Shown: positions 35,579 through 44,334, counted from the stretch's first letter. The stretch: 64,000 nt of DNA from Limisalsivibrio acetivorans (GCF_000421105.1 NZ_ATWF01000001.1:530930-594929); one strand, 5' to 3'. The notes: generated from the sequence alone by a model not told the origin. A program made the numbers and translations.

Positions 35579-37642
35579 ATGGAGATAGGCAAGATCAGGA
35601 ACGTAGCCTTCATTTCCCACGGTGGTGCGGGAAAAACGAGCCTTGTGGAAACGATACTTTTTAATGCAGGCTCAACAAACAGAATAGGCAGTGTGGAGAA
35701 CGGTACGAGCGTGATGGATTATGATCCGGTAGAGATCGCAAGAAAGTTGTCTATCCACTCCAAGGTTTCCTCTGTTGACTGGAACAGGTTCCAGATAAAC
35801 ATCATCGACACCCCCGGGTACTCAAACTTCCTGCACGAAACAAAGGCCGCTGTTTCCGCTGTTGGCGGTGCTGTTGTTATCGCCTCGGCTATTACCGGTA
35901 TTAAGGCAGAAACACAGCGTGTATGGCAGTTTGCCGATGAGAATGAACTCGCTAAAATAATCTTCGTTAACAAAATGGACAAGGATAGGGCGGACTTCTA
36001 CCGTGCCCTAGGTGATATTGAACAGTCCTTCGGCGTTGTGCCCCTTCCTCTCTTTCTTCCCATAGGTAAAGAGGATAACTTTAAGGGGATAGTTGACCTT
36101 GTTAAGATGAAGGCCTATGTTTACCCCTCCGAGCCCACTGCGGAATATAAAGAAGAAGAGATCCCCGCAGATATGATGGAAGAGGTGGAGAAGTGGCGCA
36201 CCAGGCTCGTTGAGTTTGTAAGCGAGACGGATGATGAGCTTATCGAGAAATACCTTGAAGGTGAAGAGCTTACCTTCGATGAAATAAAGAAAGGGCTACG
36301 CGAGGGAACTATCTCCAAGCAGTTTATCCCAGTGATTTGCGGTTCGGCGGTTAACAATATCGGAAGCAAGCTTCTCCTTGAAGCTATTATCGACTACCTA
36401 CCATCACCCCTCGAAAGAGAGTATAAAGTTGCTAAGAATATCGATACTGATGAAGACTTTATCGCTGTTCCTGATGAGGCCGAATTTAGCGCATTTGTAT
36501 TCAAGACATTTATAGACCCCTTCGCCGGAAAGCTTACCGTTTTCAGGGTTTATTCCGGTGAGATAACAGGTGATACAGAGGTTCTTAACACCAACAAGGG
36601 TAAGAAAGAGCGTCTCGGACAGCTTTTCCTTCTCCAGGGCAAGAACCACGTTAAGGTGGACAGGCTTGTGGCCGGCCAGATAGGTATGGTTGCCAAGCTC
36701 AAGAACACCGATACCTTCGATACACTCTGCACAGGCAAGCAGAAGGTTAAGTTTGACTCCGTAGAACTCAACGAGCCGGTTCTTTCATACAGCATCGTTC
36801 CCAAATCCAAAGAGGATGAGGACAAGGTCTCCTCCGGTCTTCATAAGCTGATGGAGGAGGATGCAGGGATTCGCCTTGATCGTGACGAACGCACAGGCGA
36901 ACAGCTCATCAAGGGTATGGGACAGATGCACATCGAGATCGTTGTCGAAAGGCTTCGTGAGAAGTTCGGCGTTCAGGTGGAGCTTAAAACACCCAAAGTA
37001 CCCTACATGGAGACGATCAAAGGAACCGCCAAGGGGCAGGGTAAATATAAGAAGCAGTCCGGCGGAAGAGGTCAGTATGGTGATGTCTGGATCGAGATGG
37101 AGCCGCTCCCAAGGGGTGGTGGTTTTGAGTTTGTAAACAAGATCGTCGGCGGAGCCGTTCCAAAGCAGTTCATACCCGCAGTTGAAAAGGGTATATACGA
37201 AGCCGCAAAGGAAGGCGCAATGGCTGGATACCCCATGGTTGACTTCAAAGTGACCCTCTATGACGGTTCCTATCACTCCGTTGACTCATCGGAGATGGCA
37301 TTCACCATCGCCGGCTCTATGGCATACAAGAAGGTAGCCATGGATTGCAGACCTGTAATGCTGGAGCCAATAATGAACGTGGATATCTTCGTTCCCGACG
37401 ACACTACAGGTACAGTTATCGGCGATCTCAACTCCAGGAGAGGTCGTATCGGAAATGTTGAGCCCGAGGCAAACGGTCAGCACATCCGTGCACAGGTCCC
37501 CATGTCCGAGGTACTAAGTTATGCACCCGATATTCGAAGCATGACAGGCGGACACGGCATGTTTACCATGGAGTTCAGCCATTACGAAGAGCTTCCTGGT
37601 CACCTTGCGGATAAAATTGTCGAGCAGAGTGCTGGGGAGTAA
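35579..37642 (+). CDS. EF-G-like translational GTPase
   Basis: A 687-residue GTPase with the full EF-G domain set (G, II, III, IV, V). The P-loop is HGGAGKTS, then DTPGYSNF and NKMD. Canonical EF-G has DTPGHVDF, where the His helps GTP hydrolysis; here it is Tyr, as in the EF-G-like paralogue subfamily found in several phyla. Domain IV shows SGGRGQYGDVWIEMEP and domain V HGMFTMEFSHYEELPGHL. It lies away from rpsL/rpsG/tuf, so it is a second EF-G, perhaps for ribosome recycling or stress, not the main elongation factor. CGGAGG precedes the ATG. Confidence 0.88.
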   Translation: MEIGKIRNVAFISHGGAGKTSLVETILFNAGSTNRIGSVENGTSVMDYDPVEIARKLSIHSKVSSVDWNRFQINIIDTPGYSNFLHETKAAVSAVGGAVVIASAITGIKAETQRVWQFADENELAKIIFVNKMDKDRADFYRALGDIEQSFGVVPLPLFLPIGKEDNFKGIVDLVKMKAYVYPSEPTAEYKEEEIPADMMEEVEKWRTRLVEFVSETDDELIEKYLEGEELTFDEIKKGLREGTISKQFIPVICGSAVNNIGSKLLLEAIIDYLPSPLEREYKVAKNIDTDEDFIAVPDEAEFSAFVFKTFIDPFAGKLTVFRVYSGEITGDTEVLNTNKGKKERLGQLFLLQGKNHVKVDRLVAGQIGMVAKLKNTDTFDTLCTGKQKVKFDSVELNEPVLSYSIVPKSKEDEDKVSSGLHKLMEEDAGIRLDRDERTGEQLIKGMGQMHIEIVVERLREKFGVQVELKTPKVPYMETIKGTAKGQGKYKKQSGGRGQYGDVWIEMEPLPRGGGFEFVNKIVGGAVPKQFIPAVEKGIYEAAKEGAMAGYPMVDFKVTLYDGSYHSVDSSEMAFTIAGSMAYKKVAMDCRPVMLEPIMNVDIFVPDDTTGTVIGDLNSRRGRIGNVEPEANGQHIRAQVPMSEVLSYAPDIRSMTGGHGMFTMEFSHYEELPGHLADKIVEQSAGE

Positions 37643-37674
37643 TACTTCCCGGACTTGCGGCTGAAGAATAGAGG

Positions 37675-38676
37675 ATGACAGATCTTAACCTATTAAAATA
37701 TCATGACAGGAGCTTCTCGGAAATCCACAGGTTGCTCCATGGAGAGATGGAGGACGAGCTGTTTTCACTGCTCGTCCTCAACTCCAAGTCCGAGAAGAAA
37801 AAGAAAGGGAGCCTCCTTTCATATCTTGTCTATGCCGCCTCTATTCTCCTTGCTCTCGCCGCCGCCGCAGGGGCTTATCTATACTACAGCACAGATGCAG
37901 GTGTCATAGATCCTGGGAACGCTTCCGGCAACCGTACAACTGCAGAAACACCAGCTAAACAGACACGGCTCGAAAGGGAAGGCTACACAAAGATAGGCAG
38001 CATTATCTTTGTGGGGGATAACAAGAGTACGGAAGGTGCCGCCCTTGAGTCCGGCTTTCAGGATGAAAACGCAGTAAAGAGACCGGAGAAGCCCTTTGTT
38101 AAGCTGAAACCTCTAGAGGTTGATAAAGAACCCCCAAGGAAAAAGAGCATACCCGGCGGCAACTATGTTAAGGCGGGTAGAGAAAGACCTGCAGTAAAAG
38201 AAAAACCAGCCCGAAGCAGGCCGGATCAGAGCAGAACAGCTCAGAACAGTTCGGAGAAGGCCAAATCGGCTCCTGTTTCCGGAAACTATCGCATTCGCTT
38301 TGAGAATATAGGCGGGAGTGACTTCGAGGGTCTGAAGGGAAAGATATCTTCCGCTGGAATGCGTTATAACGTTGTGAGCAGCTACACAAAAACTGATACG
38401 GTATGGAGTCTTTACAGGCTTTCTCCAGGTTCGAAAACGGTGATTGCGGGACGTGGTGTTGAATTTGTAAAAAGTTTTACATCAAAGGAGGATGCGATAC
38501 TTTATGCTAAAAGCAACAGCATCCCGGCATTGATAAAAACATCTGAGAGTAAAGCAAATTTCAGAACTGTAGATGTATGCTGTACCACCGTTGAACGAGC
38601 TAAAAAGTTTGGGTTGAACAGCGGAATCAATACGGAAAAGATCAAAATAATCCGCTCACAGGGCAAAAAAAATTGA
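37675..38676 (+). CDS. Unknown single-pass membrane protein
   Basis: A 333-residue protein. A cytoplasmic head (1-45, acidic) is followed by a Lys cluster, one helix (about 45-68), a long low-complexity linker rich in Lys, Pro, Ser and Arg (about 75-205) and a C-terminal globular domain of about 125 residues with an alternating fold reminiscent of a SPOR-type peptidoglycan-binding domain (ending FGLNSGINTEKIKIIRS). The layout, with a basic linker and a small outer domain, fits an envelope or division-associated protein. Domain identity is a guess. It starts 32 bases after the EF-G-like stop. Confidence 0.7.
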   Translation: MTDLNLLKYHDRSFSEIHRLLHGEMEDELFSLLVLNSKSEKKKKGSLLSYLVYAASILLALAAAAGAYLYYSTDAGVIDPGNASGNRTTAETPAKQTRLEREGYTKIGSIIFVGDNKSTEGAALESGFQDENAVKRPEKPFVKLKPLEVDKEPPRKKSIPGGNYVKAGRERPAVKEKPARSRPDQSRTAQNSSEKAKSAPVSGNYRIRFENIGGSDFEGLKGKISSAGMRYNVVSSYTKTDTVWSLYRLSPGSKTVIAGRGVEFVKSFTSKEDAILYAKSNSIPALIKTSESKANFRTVDVCCTTVERAKKFGLNSGINTEKIKIIRSQGKKN

Positions 38677-38702
38677 CGCTACAAAGATCTATGTATTATA
38701 AT
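38673..38702 (+). promoter_or_regulatory. Promoter of ihfA-merR
   Basis: TTGACG (38673-38678) and a perfect TATAAT (38697-38702) are 18 bases apart, overlapping the end of the preceding gene. Confidence 0.75.
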
Positions 38703-38727
38703 TGCTTAGTTTAATGGAGGTCTCACT

Positions 38728-39003
38728 ATGACTAAGGCAGATATTGTAGAACAGGTTCACGAATCGCTCGGTCTTACTAAGAAGGATATCGCAAAGGTAG
38801 TGGACGAAGTATTTACTTCTATCCGCACAGAGATCCTTGAGAAGGACAACGTAAAAATCTCCGGTTTCGGTAACTTCGAGGTTAAGAAGAGAGGCCGCAG
38901 GATTGGCCGTAACCCTAAGACAGGCGTAGAAACTGTTATCGAGCCTAGAACCGTAGTAGTTTTCCGCCCCAGCCAGATATTCAAAGATGAGGTAAATGGC
39001 TGA
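38728..39003 (+). CDS. ihfA: IHF/HU-family DNA-bending protein
   Basis: A 91-residue histone-like protein. It has the helical dimer part (1-45), the KISGFGNFEVKKRG strand region and the DNA-inserting arm with GRNPKTGVE, the Pro at the tip and VVVFRPS before the last helix. The GRNPKTG arm and the arrangement with a MerR gene overlapping its end are typical of ihfA loci, so IHF-alpha is favoured over HU. TGGAGG lies 7 bases upstream of the ATG. Confidence 0.9.
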   Translation: MTKADIVEQVHESLGLTKKDIAKVVDEVFTSIRTEILEKDNVKISGFGNFEVKKRGRRIGRNPKTGVETVIEPRTVVVFRPSQIFKDEVNG

Positions 39004-39313
39004 TAAGCTTTACTACAAAATCGGTGAGGTCTGCGAACTTACAGGCTTGAAGCCCTCCGTTCTCCGTTTCTGGGAGAAGGAGTTCAAGCAGCTTCGTCCG
39101 GTTAAATCCGGTGGGGGCCAGCGTTTCTATACAAGGAAGCATATCGAGCTTCTGGAAACACTAAAAGTGCTTCTATATGAGGAAAAGTACACCATTGAAG
39201 GTGTGCGCAGACGACTGGGAGGCGGTTACAGCCTCCCCGATGAAGAGAAAAAAACCTCCGAGAAGGATTATATTCTTCAAGAACTTCACTCGATTCTGGA
39301 TATACTGAAATAG
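38996..39313 (+). CDS. MerR-family regulator of the ihfA operon
   Basis: A 105-residue protein with an N-terminal winged helix: YYKIGEVCELTGLKPSVLRFWEKEF is the recognition helix region, followed by RFYTRKHIELLETLKVLL. It lacks a ligand-binding domain, ending with a short acidic tail. It overlaps ihfA by 8 bases, the conserved ihfA-merR pair seen in many Proteobacteria and relatives. Target genes unknown. Confidence 0.88.
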   Translation: MADKLYYKIGEVCELTGLKPSVLRFWEKEFKQLRPVKSGGGQRFYTRKHIELLETLKVLLYEEKYTIEGVRRRLGGGYSLPDEEKKTSEKDYILQELHSILDILK

Positions 39314-39456
39314 GTATAAATCTTCTAGTCTGATACTACCTTTTAGTGACCTGTCCTAATTTATGATACCGTTTCGTGGCTTTCGGATTGCAATGGGACC
39401 TGTAGGATCATTAAACCCCTGGGGCTCTTTGGTAGTAAAGTATACCCTCGTCAAAC

Positions 39457-40200
39457 TCAGAGTTCATCCAGCATGCGGAACGCCTCCTCGGCATCTTCGC
39501 TGAATTTAATATTACGCACATCCTTTCCGTCGATGGATACAGCCTCACCAGCTTTTAAATCAAAGCTTTTTACATGCTCCACCTTCTCACCCTGAAACTC
39601 CTTTTTGAATGCTTCGAATTCGCTCATCTCTTCATCAACAAACTTCTTGAATGCGGCCATCTCTTCCTGTACATACCTTCGGAACTCACCCTCAAGGCTT
39701 GTGAACTCAAGCTCACCCTCACGGAGATAGATCCTGCAAGGTGGCATCTCCCCAGTATCAGTATCTGAAGCGTTTCCCAAATCAACCATAAACTGAGTCC
39801 CCTTAACACCTATAACTGTCGTCATAAGTTTGACCTGCATCCCCTTTGCGCTTTCCTGTTTCTCTATATCAAATATGACCTTCCCTTCGCCAGGGGCCAC
39901 CTCCTTAAGTTCCAGAAACTCTACTGAGGAGCGTTCCATGAGAACTACTTTGGAGTTGTCTATTGTTATGGCAGCGGCGGTGGATTTCCTGCCTGTCCGG
40001 AGAGTGTCGCCTATAAAAATCGTGTGTCCTATATAAGAATCCTCACCCCTGACAGAGCCTCCGGCATGCAAACGCACCTTACCCTCACATTTATCCACCG
40101 TTGCAGCTTCAATATCTGCACTCTGAGAATCACCGGAATATGCGGTAGTAAAAGCAAATGATACAAGGACAATAATAAATATCAGTTTTCTTATCATCAT
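39457..40200 (-). CDS. Exported FecR-domain protein
   Basis: A 247-residue exported protein. The signal peptide (about 1-22, ending AYS) is followed by a FecR domain (about 30-150: GEDSYIGHTIFIGDTLRTGRKS-type start, VVLMERSSVEFLEL, TVIGVKGTQFMVD). A long Glu/Lys/Phe-rich coiled stretch (about 170-215) then resembles the heptad region of the nearby MltC protein. FecR domains outside iron regulation are found in envelope proteins with LysM or peptidoglycan ties. The start is set at 40200, where GGAG lies 5 bases upstream; 14 codons of upstream frame have no ribosome site. It is divergent from the lipoprotein cluster. Confidence 0.8.
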   Translation of the reverse strand: MMIRKLIFIIVLVSFAFTTAYSGDSQSADIEAATVDKCEGKVRLHAGGSVRGEDSYIGHTIFIGDTLRTGRKSTAAAITIDNSKVVLMERSSVEFLELKEVAPGEGKVIFDIEKQESAKGMQVKLMTTVIGVKGTQFMVDLGNASDTDTGEMPPCRIYLREGELEFTSLEGEFRRYVQEEMAAFKKFVDEEMSEFEAFKKEFQGEKVEHVKSFDLKAGEAVSIDGKDVRNIKFSEDAEEAFRMLDEL

Positions 40201-40450
40201 CGGTGCTCCAAGTGAGTATTTCTTATAATTATACAGTATCATCCCCCTTTATGTAGTAAGAATTACCAGTTGCGGACATTAATACATTGTAGTACAAGTT
40301 CCTTAAAGTGCTGTCATATTGTTGATATTGTGAATCTTACCTTAAGCTTTCCATCTTTAAGGATATACTTAGTGTTGTCTGATATAATAGATGTGATGTG
40401 GAACATACTCTGAATGTAAAAGTCATTAATATATCAAGGAGGAACCTACA

Positions 40451-41014
40451 ATGAAAAAATTACTTGTATTAGTGCTCGCTGTTGCATTCCTTACAGCCGC
40501 TTGTGGAGGTAAAAAGCCTGAAAAGAAGCTTGCAAACCCCTGCTTTGAGGGTGCGCCCTCATGGGTGCTTACCCCTGAGCTCGAAGGGAGCATAGCTGCT
40601 TCCGGCTCTGCAAAGATCGGTGCCGCAGGCGTACAGTTTGCAAAAACCGAAGCAATGGCATCGGGAAGGGATGAAATAGCACGTATTATGAGCGTTAAGG
40701 TCAAGAACATGGTTAAGAACTTCACTCAGCAGACCGGTGTAGGCGACGATCAGGTTGTGGACAAGGTTTCCGCACAGGTCTCTAAGCAGGTTGCAAACCA
40801 GACACTTACAGGCTCCAGACAAAAGGATATATGGGTCTCACCCTGCAACGAGCTCTACGTTCTTGTAGCCCTCGACCCTGGCAGTGTTCAGCAGGCCGTA
40901 AAGGAATCCGTAAGAACAAGCTTCAAGAATGAGCAGGCTCTCTGGCAGCAGTTCCAGGCAAAAAAGGCTCAGGATGAGCTTGATGCAGAAATCGAGAAGG
41001 AATTTGGCAGATAA
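40451..41014 (+). CDS. LPP20-family lipoprotein
   Basis: A 187-residue lipoprotein (lipobox LTAAC, Cys18). The LPP20 domain follows: PSWVLTPELEGSIAASGSAK, KTEAMASGRDEIARIM and ELYVLVALDP, as in the Helicobacter antigen Lpp20. Members are outer-membrane or surface lipoproteins of unknown biochemical role, found also in Vibrio and Deferribacterota. AGGAGG is 7 bases before the ATG. It leads a run of related lipoproteins but has its own terminator. Confidence 0.88.
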   Translation: MKKLLVLVLAVAFLTAACGGKKPEKKLANPCFEGAPSWVLTPELEGSIAASGSAKIGAAGVQFAKTEAMASGRDEIARIMSVKVKNMVKNFTQQTGVGDDQVVDKVSAQVSKQVANQTLTGSRQKDIWVSPCNELYVLVALDPGSVQQAVKESVRTSFKNEQALWQQFQAKKAQDELDAEIEKEFGR

Positions 41015-41021
41015 TATATAG

Positions 41022-41047
41022 ACGGGGCGGAGCAATCCGCCCCTTTT
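41022..41047 (+). terminator. Terminator after the LPP20 lipoprotein
   Basis: Stem GGGGCGGA/TCCGCCCC (41024-41043) followed by T6. The next gene starts only 19 bases further, so some readthrough or a second start is needed for its expression. Confidence 0.9.
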
Positions 41048-41065
41048 TTGTTCATGGAGGAACGT

Positions 41066-41476
41066 TTGAGAAAGTTTGTTGTTCTCTCATTTATTATTCT
41101 ATCGGTCTTTGCCGCCATTTCCTGCTCCCAGAAACAGGGGGTAACAAATACTTCTGAAAGACCGGCATGGTTCTATAAGCCGGGTAATGGTTATGAGTAC
41201 GGTGGTGTTGGCATTGCCGGAAGGCATGTTCGCGGCCTTGATGCCCAGAGGAAGCTGGCAATATCCAGAGCTGTGGAATCCATCGCCTCTCAGATGGGTG
41301 TTGAGGTAAGCGGTTTTGTGAAAACAGAAACAACCCTTGAGAACGGAACAGCCTCATCCAATATGCAGAGTTACACACTACAGACCGTTACGGGAAAGAA
41401 CGTTAAGGCTGTTATAAAAGAATTTTGGGAAGACCCTTATAGTAAAGAGCTTTATGTCTGGATGGTAGTAGAATGA
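41066..41476 (+). CDS. LPP20-like lipoprotein, second copy
   Basis: About 136 residues from a TTG start (41066) that has GGAGG 4 bases upstream and gives a clean lipoprotein signal peptide (lipobox FAAISC). The frame also runs upstream to 41048, but those codons overlap the terminator. The body has WFYKPGNGYEYGGVGIAG and SKELYVWMVVE, the same plan as the third lipoprotein of the cluster (WFYNPNYDGYIGAVGIS, DELYVWMVI). It overlaps the transglycosylase gene by 4 bases, so both belong to one transcript. Confidence 0.82.
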   Translation: MRKFVVLSFIILSVFAAISCSQKQGVTNTSERPAWFYKPGNGYEYGGVGIAGRHVRGLDAQRKLAISRAVESIASQMGVEVSGFVKTETTLENGTASSNMQSYTLQTVTGKNVKAVIKEFWEDPYSKELYVWMVVE

Positions 41477-42681
41477 AACGTGTTTTAGTACTTTTACTCA
41501 TTTTCTGTTCACAGTTTTCTTTTGCCGATGATTTCGGCGACTTTATGAAAGAAATGGACAAGGGATACACGTCCCAACAGGATGATTTCGAGACTTACAA
41601 TGAAGATATTAAGAAAGAATTCGAAAGATATAAAAGGATCGTCGATGAGGAGTTTGAGGCATATAAGAAGGAAATCGCCCTCAAATGGAGTTCACCGGAG
41701 ATGACAGGACCCAAAAAATGGGTCGAATATAAAGATGATATGACAGCCCGCAGGAGTGTAGACTTCGATGCGGGTGAGTTTACCATAGAGATTATCGCAG
41801 AGAGCATAGACGGCATTGAAGCAGAGTTTGAGGGAATGCTTAAGGACATGCTGAGCGAAAACTATGCCGAAGCATACGAAAGGGATAAGCCCGCCAAAAG
41901 GATTGAGAAAAGGGCAGAGGAGGAGATAGGAGGATTGCTAAAGGGCTCGCCTGATGAATCCCTTGTGATCGGCTCTGCAATAACAGGAAAAGATAACCCA
42001 AACAGCAGGGATATCGAGGAAGCAACTGGAAAACTTCTGAAAGGGGCAGAGGTTAATGAAAAGCCTTCAAAAATTCCAGGAAAGAAGGTCTATGTCCTAA
42101 AAGGGAAACTCCCCAAGGGGATCTATGCGGCCAAGGCCAGGGAGATTGCTCCCATTGTTAGAAGGTATGCCTCTAAGTACAGCCAGAAGCCATCGCTCAT
42201 ATTCGCTGTGATACACACCGAGAGTGCATTCAACCCCATGGCACGCTCACATATACCCGCCTACGGCCTTATGCAAATCGTTCCTAAATCGGCCGGTGTT
42301 GATGTTGCCAAATATCTGACAGGTAAACAGACCATTCTAGCACCGTCGTATCTTTATGACAGGGAGAAGAACATCGAAGCAGGTGCAACCTATCTTCATA
42401 TACTCTCAACAAGGTATCTAAGGTATATAGACAACTCCCTCAGCCGGCTATATTGCGCCATAGCCGCATATAATACAGGCTCCGGCAATGTTGCCCTTGC
42501 TTTTAACGGCAGGGATGCGGGGAGATACCGATACAGCGCAGCAAAAGCAGCGAAAAAGGTAAACCGTATGACACCAGAGCAGGTTTACTCATATCTCAGA
42601 AATAATCTCACATACGCAGAGGCGAGGAGCTATATAGCCAAGGTTACCTCACTTCTGCCAAAATACAGCTACTTCGATTGA
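41473..42681 (+). CDS. mltC: Membrane-bound lytic transglycosylase, MltC-like
   Basis: A 402-residue murein hydrolase that cleaves glycan strands with formation of anhydromuramic acid. A signal peptide (1-18, ending SFA) is followed by the MltC N-terminal domain with its heptad-like FETY/FERY/FEAYKKEI series (about 35-75), and a C-terminal SLT domain (about 220-395) with catalytic Glu in VIHTESAFNP (about 255), GLMQIVPKSAG and AIAAYNTGSGNVA. There is no lipobox Cys, unlike E. coli MltC, so it may be soluble in the periplasm or held by its lipoprotein partners. It sits between two LPP20-like lipoprotein genes. Confidence 0.9.
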   Translation: MKRVLVLLLIFCSQFSFADDFGDFMKEMDKGYTSQQDDFETYNEDIKKEFERYKRIVDEEFEAYKKEIALKWSSPEMTGPKKWVEYKDDMTARRSVDFDAGEFTIEIIAESIDGIEAEFEGMLKDMLSENYAEAYERDKPAKRIEKRAEEEIGGLLKGSPDESLVIGSAITGKDNPNSRDIEEATGKLLKGAEVNEKPSKIPGKKVYVLKGKLPKGIYAAKAREIAPIVRRYASKYSQKPSLIFAVIHTESAFNPMARSHIPAYGLMQIVPKSAGVDVAKYLTGKQTILAPSYLYDREKNIEAGATYLHILSTRYLRYIDNSLSRLYCAIAAYNTGSGNVALAFNGRDAGRYRYSAAKAAKKVNRMTPEQVYSYLRNNLTYAEARSYIAKVTSLLPKYSYFD

Positions 42682-42691
42682 GGATAGAAAG

Positions 42692-43330
42692 ATGAAAAAC
42701 ATCATTATTACCTTCTTAGCCATCGCATTTATCCATGGTTGCGGTGCAAAAAGCGTTCAGGAACAGCAGCCGGAACCTAAGCGGAGTATTGAGACACAAC
42801 AATCCGAGGCGGATAAAGCTTATGCAGAGCTGGATCGTGAAACGGGCGGGCAGACTGAAGTGGAAAAAGAACTTGAGGCAGAGATCCCAAGGGACAATAA
42901 GCCTGAGAAGAAGATGGACAGTGTGGTTCCCTCTCCCAGGGTTGATAAAATGGACAGCCTCCGCCCCGAGACAAAATATCCCATGAAAAACGGCTATCCT
43001 GTATGGTTCTATAATCCCAACTATGATGGCTATATCGGTGCTGTCGGCATATCAAAGAAACAGCCCAGAGGGGGTTATGTTCTTCAGAAGCGGCTGGCAA
43101 AAGCTCTCGCCATGAGCGAGCTTGCGAAAACTGTTAATGTTCTTGTGGAGAGTGAACTGAATATTACGAAGCTGAATGTAGACACAGAGACTGTTAAGTA
43201 CTACAGGAAAAAGGTTGAATCCCTCTCCAGGCATAAAGCGGAAGAGGTTTTGAAGGATTATGAACTAAGGGATGAGTGGTATAACGATAAGACAGATGAG
43301 CTTTATGTATGGATGGTGATAAGGAAGTAA
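42692..43330 (+). CDS. LPP20-like lipoprotein, third copy
   Basis: A 212-residue lipoprotein (lipobox IHGC, Cys17). A charged, Gln/Glu/Lys-rich linker (18-105) precedes an LPP20-like domain (about 108-212) with WFYNPNYDGYIGAVGIS, LAKALAMSELAKTV and DELYVWMVIRK. It lies 10 bases after mltC. Together with the two preceding LPP20 members and mltC it forms one envelope cluster; the shared C-terminal LYVWMV motif shows that copies two and three are close relatives. Confidence 0.85.
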   Translation: MKNIIITFLAIAFIHGCGAKSVQEQQPEPKRSIETQQSEADKAYAELDRETGGQTEVEKELEAEIPRDNKPEKKMDSVVPSPRVDKMDSLRPETKYPMKNGYPVWFYNPNYDGYIGAVGISKKQPRGGYVLQKRLAKALAMSELAKTVNVLVESELNITKLNVDTETVKYYRKKVESLSRHKAEEVLKDYELRDEWYNDKTDELYVWMVIRK

Positions 43331-43405
43331 GTTAACTGCATCTATGCAAACCGCTATGCTTAATGTTAAAAATACCCAAGATTATTTCACCTAGGCATTA
43401 ATGCT

Positions 43406-43434
43406 TTGACGAAGTTTTCCGATTAGGCTATCAT
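43406..43434 (+). promoter_or_regulatory. Promoter of the STAS gene
   Basis: TTGACG (43406-43411) and TATCAT (43429-43434) are separated by 17 bases, placing the start of transcription near 43441 and leaving a leader of about 77 bases. Confidence 0.7.
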
Positions 43435-43517
43435 GAGGTAGTTTGATGGAAAATGCTTACGAGGTTGTTTTCTTTAATCCTACATTCAAGAATGTGGACG
43501 GAAGCGGAGGATTGTTG

Positions 43518-43844
43518 ATGAAAATATCTATGGAAGAGTTCAACGGATTTAAGGTTATGCATGTTGCTGGTAAGGTTGATATCCTCACCTCTTCAGAGAT
43601 CCGTGCCAAGCTCTCCGAATCAGCCAAGGCGAAGGTTGAAGTTCTCATCGTAGATCTTGCCAAGGTTGTTTACATGGATTCATCCGGTCTCGCCACGTTT
43701 CTTGAAGGTCTAAAAAGTATGAAAGAATACGGTGGTGTACTTCGTCTTGTCAATATCCCCGAGCGGATCGACAAGGTTCTTAAGCTTATGAAGCTGGATC
43801 AGGTATTTGAGATTTATGATTCAGTTGAGGAAGCTGCTCGCTAG
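43518..43844 (+). CDS. STAS-domain anti-sigma factor antagonist
   Basis: A 108-residue single STAS domain like SpoIIAA/RsbV. The phospho-acceptor Ser lies in YMDSSGLATFLEGL (about residue 57). The start is set at 43518, with GGAGG 7 bases upstream; the frame extends 25 codons further up, but without a ribosome site and beyond the typical length. No partner kinase or phosphatase gene is adjacent, so it may act in a general stress or envelope partner-switch system encoded elsewhere. Confidence 0.85.
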   Translation: MKISMEEFNGFKVMHVAGKVDILTSSEIRAKLSESAKAKVEVLIVDLAKVVYMDSSGLATFLEGLKSMKEYGGVLRLVNIPERIDKVLKLMKLDQVFEIYDSVEEAAR

Positions 43845-43864
43845 GCAACACTTTGTATTCTTTA

Positions 43865-44106
43865 TTATATTTATGGAATTTACCATCCATGGAAATTCCA
43901 TTGCTATTCGAGCGGGGGAACCCCGCTCTCTCGTTCTTCCGGCTACGTCAGAACAGCAAAGCTGTTCTTCCTTTCGCCTTCAGAGCCAACATCCATGTTG
44001 GCATTATTAATTTCAACCTTAAACGTAGGATTAGAATAAGCTTTCATGGATGGGATCATGTTATATATTAACCACTATAATTATCTTTCAAATGGGTTTT
44101 TGAGAG
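43865..44106 (+). repeat. Single 249-type hairpin unit, inverted relative to the left array
   Basis: A copy of the 249-bp unit in the opposite orientation: stems TGGAATTT/AAATTCCA (43874-43881, 43893-43900, 11-base loop), GAGCGGGG/CCCCGCTC, and GCCAACAT/ATGTTGGC (43985-44002). It starts just after the STAS stop. Confidence 0.88.
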
Positions 44107-44334
44107 GTGCGGGGAACTTTGTTCCCTAAAAAGTTCCCTGCGATCTTAGCTTTACTAAATTATATTTATGGAATTTTCTATCCATATAATCTGGGAAATT
44201 CATCATCCAGAGAATTTCCCTGCCGCTATGCTCGGCAAAGCCTTCGCTCCGCTTACTTCCGGCTACGTCAGACCAGCAAAGCTGTTCTTCCTCTCGCCTT
44301 CAGGGCTTCCATCCGTGGAAGCCTCTTTACTCAT
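44107..44334 (+). repeat. Diverged hairpin module and unit with covarying stems
   Basis: A module with stem GCGGGGAACTT/AAGTTCCCTGC (44109-44141) around the loop TGTTCCCTAAA, followed by a diverged unit: stem GGGAAATTC/GAATTTCCC (44193-44220), the shared segment TTCCGGCTACGTCAGA, AGCAAAGCT, and stem GGCTTCCA/TGGAAGCC (44304-44323). Stem sequences differ from the other copies on both sides of each hairpin, so pairing is kept. Confidence 0.85.
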
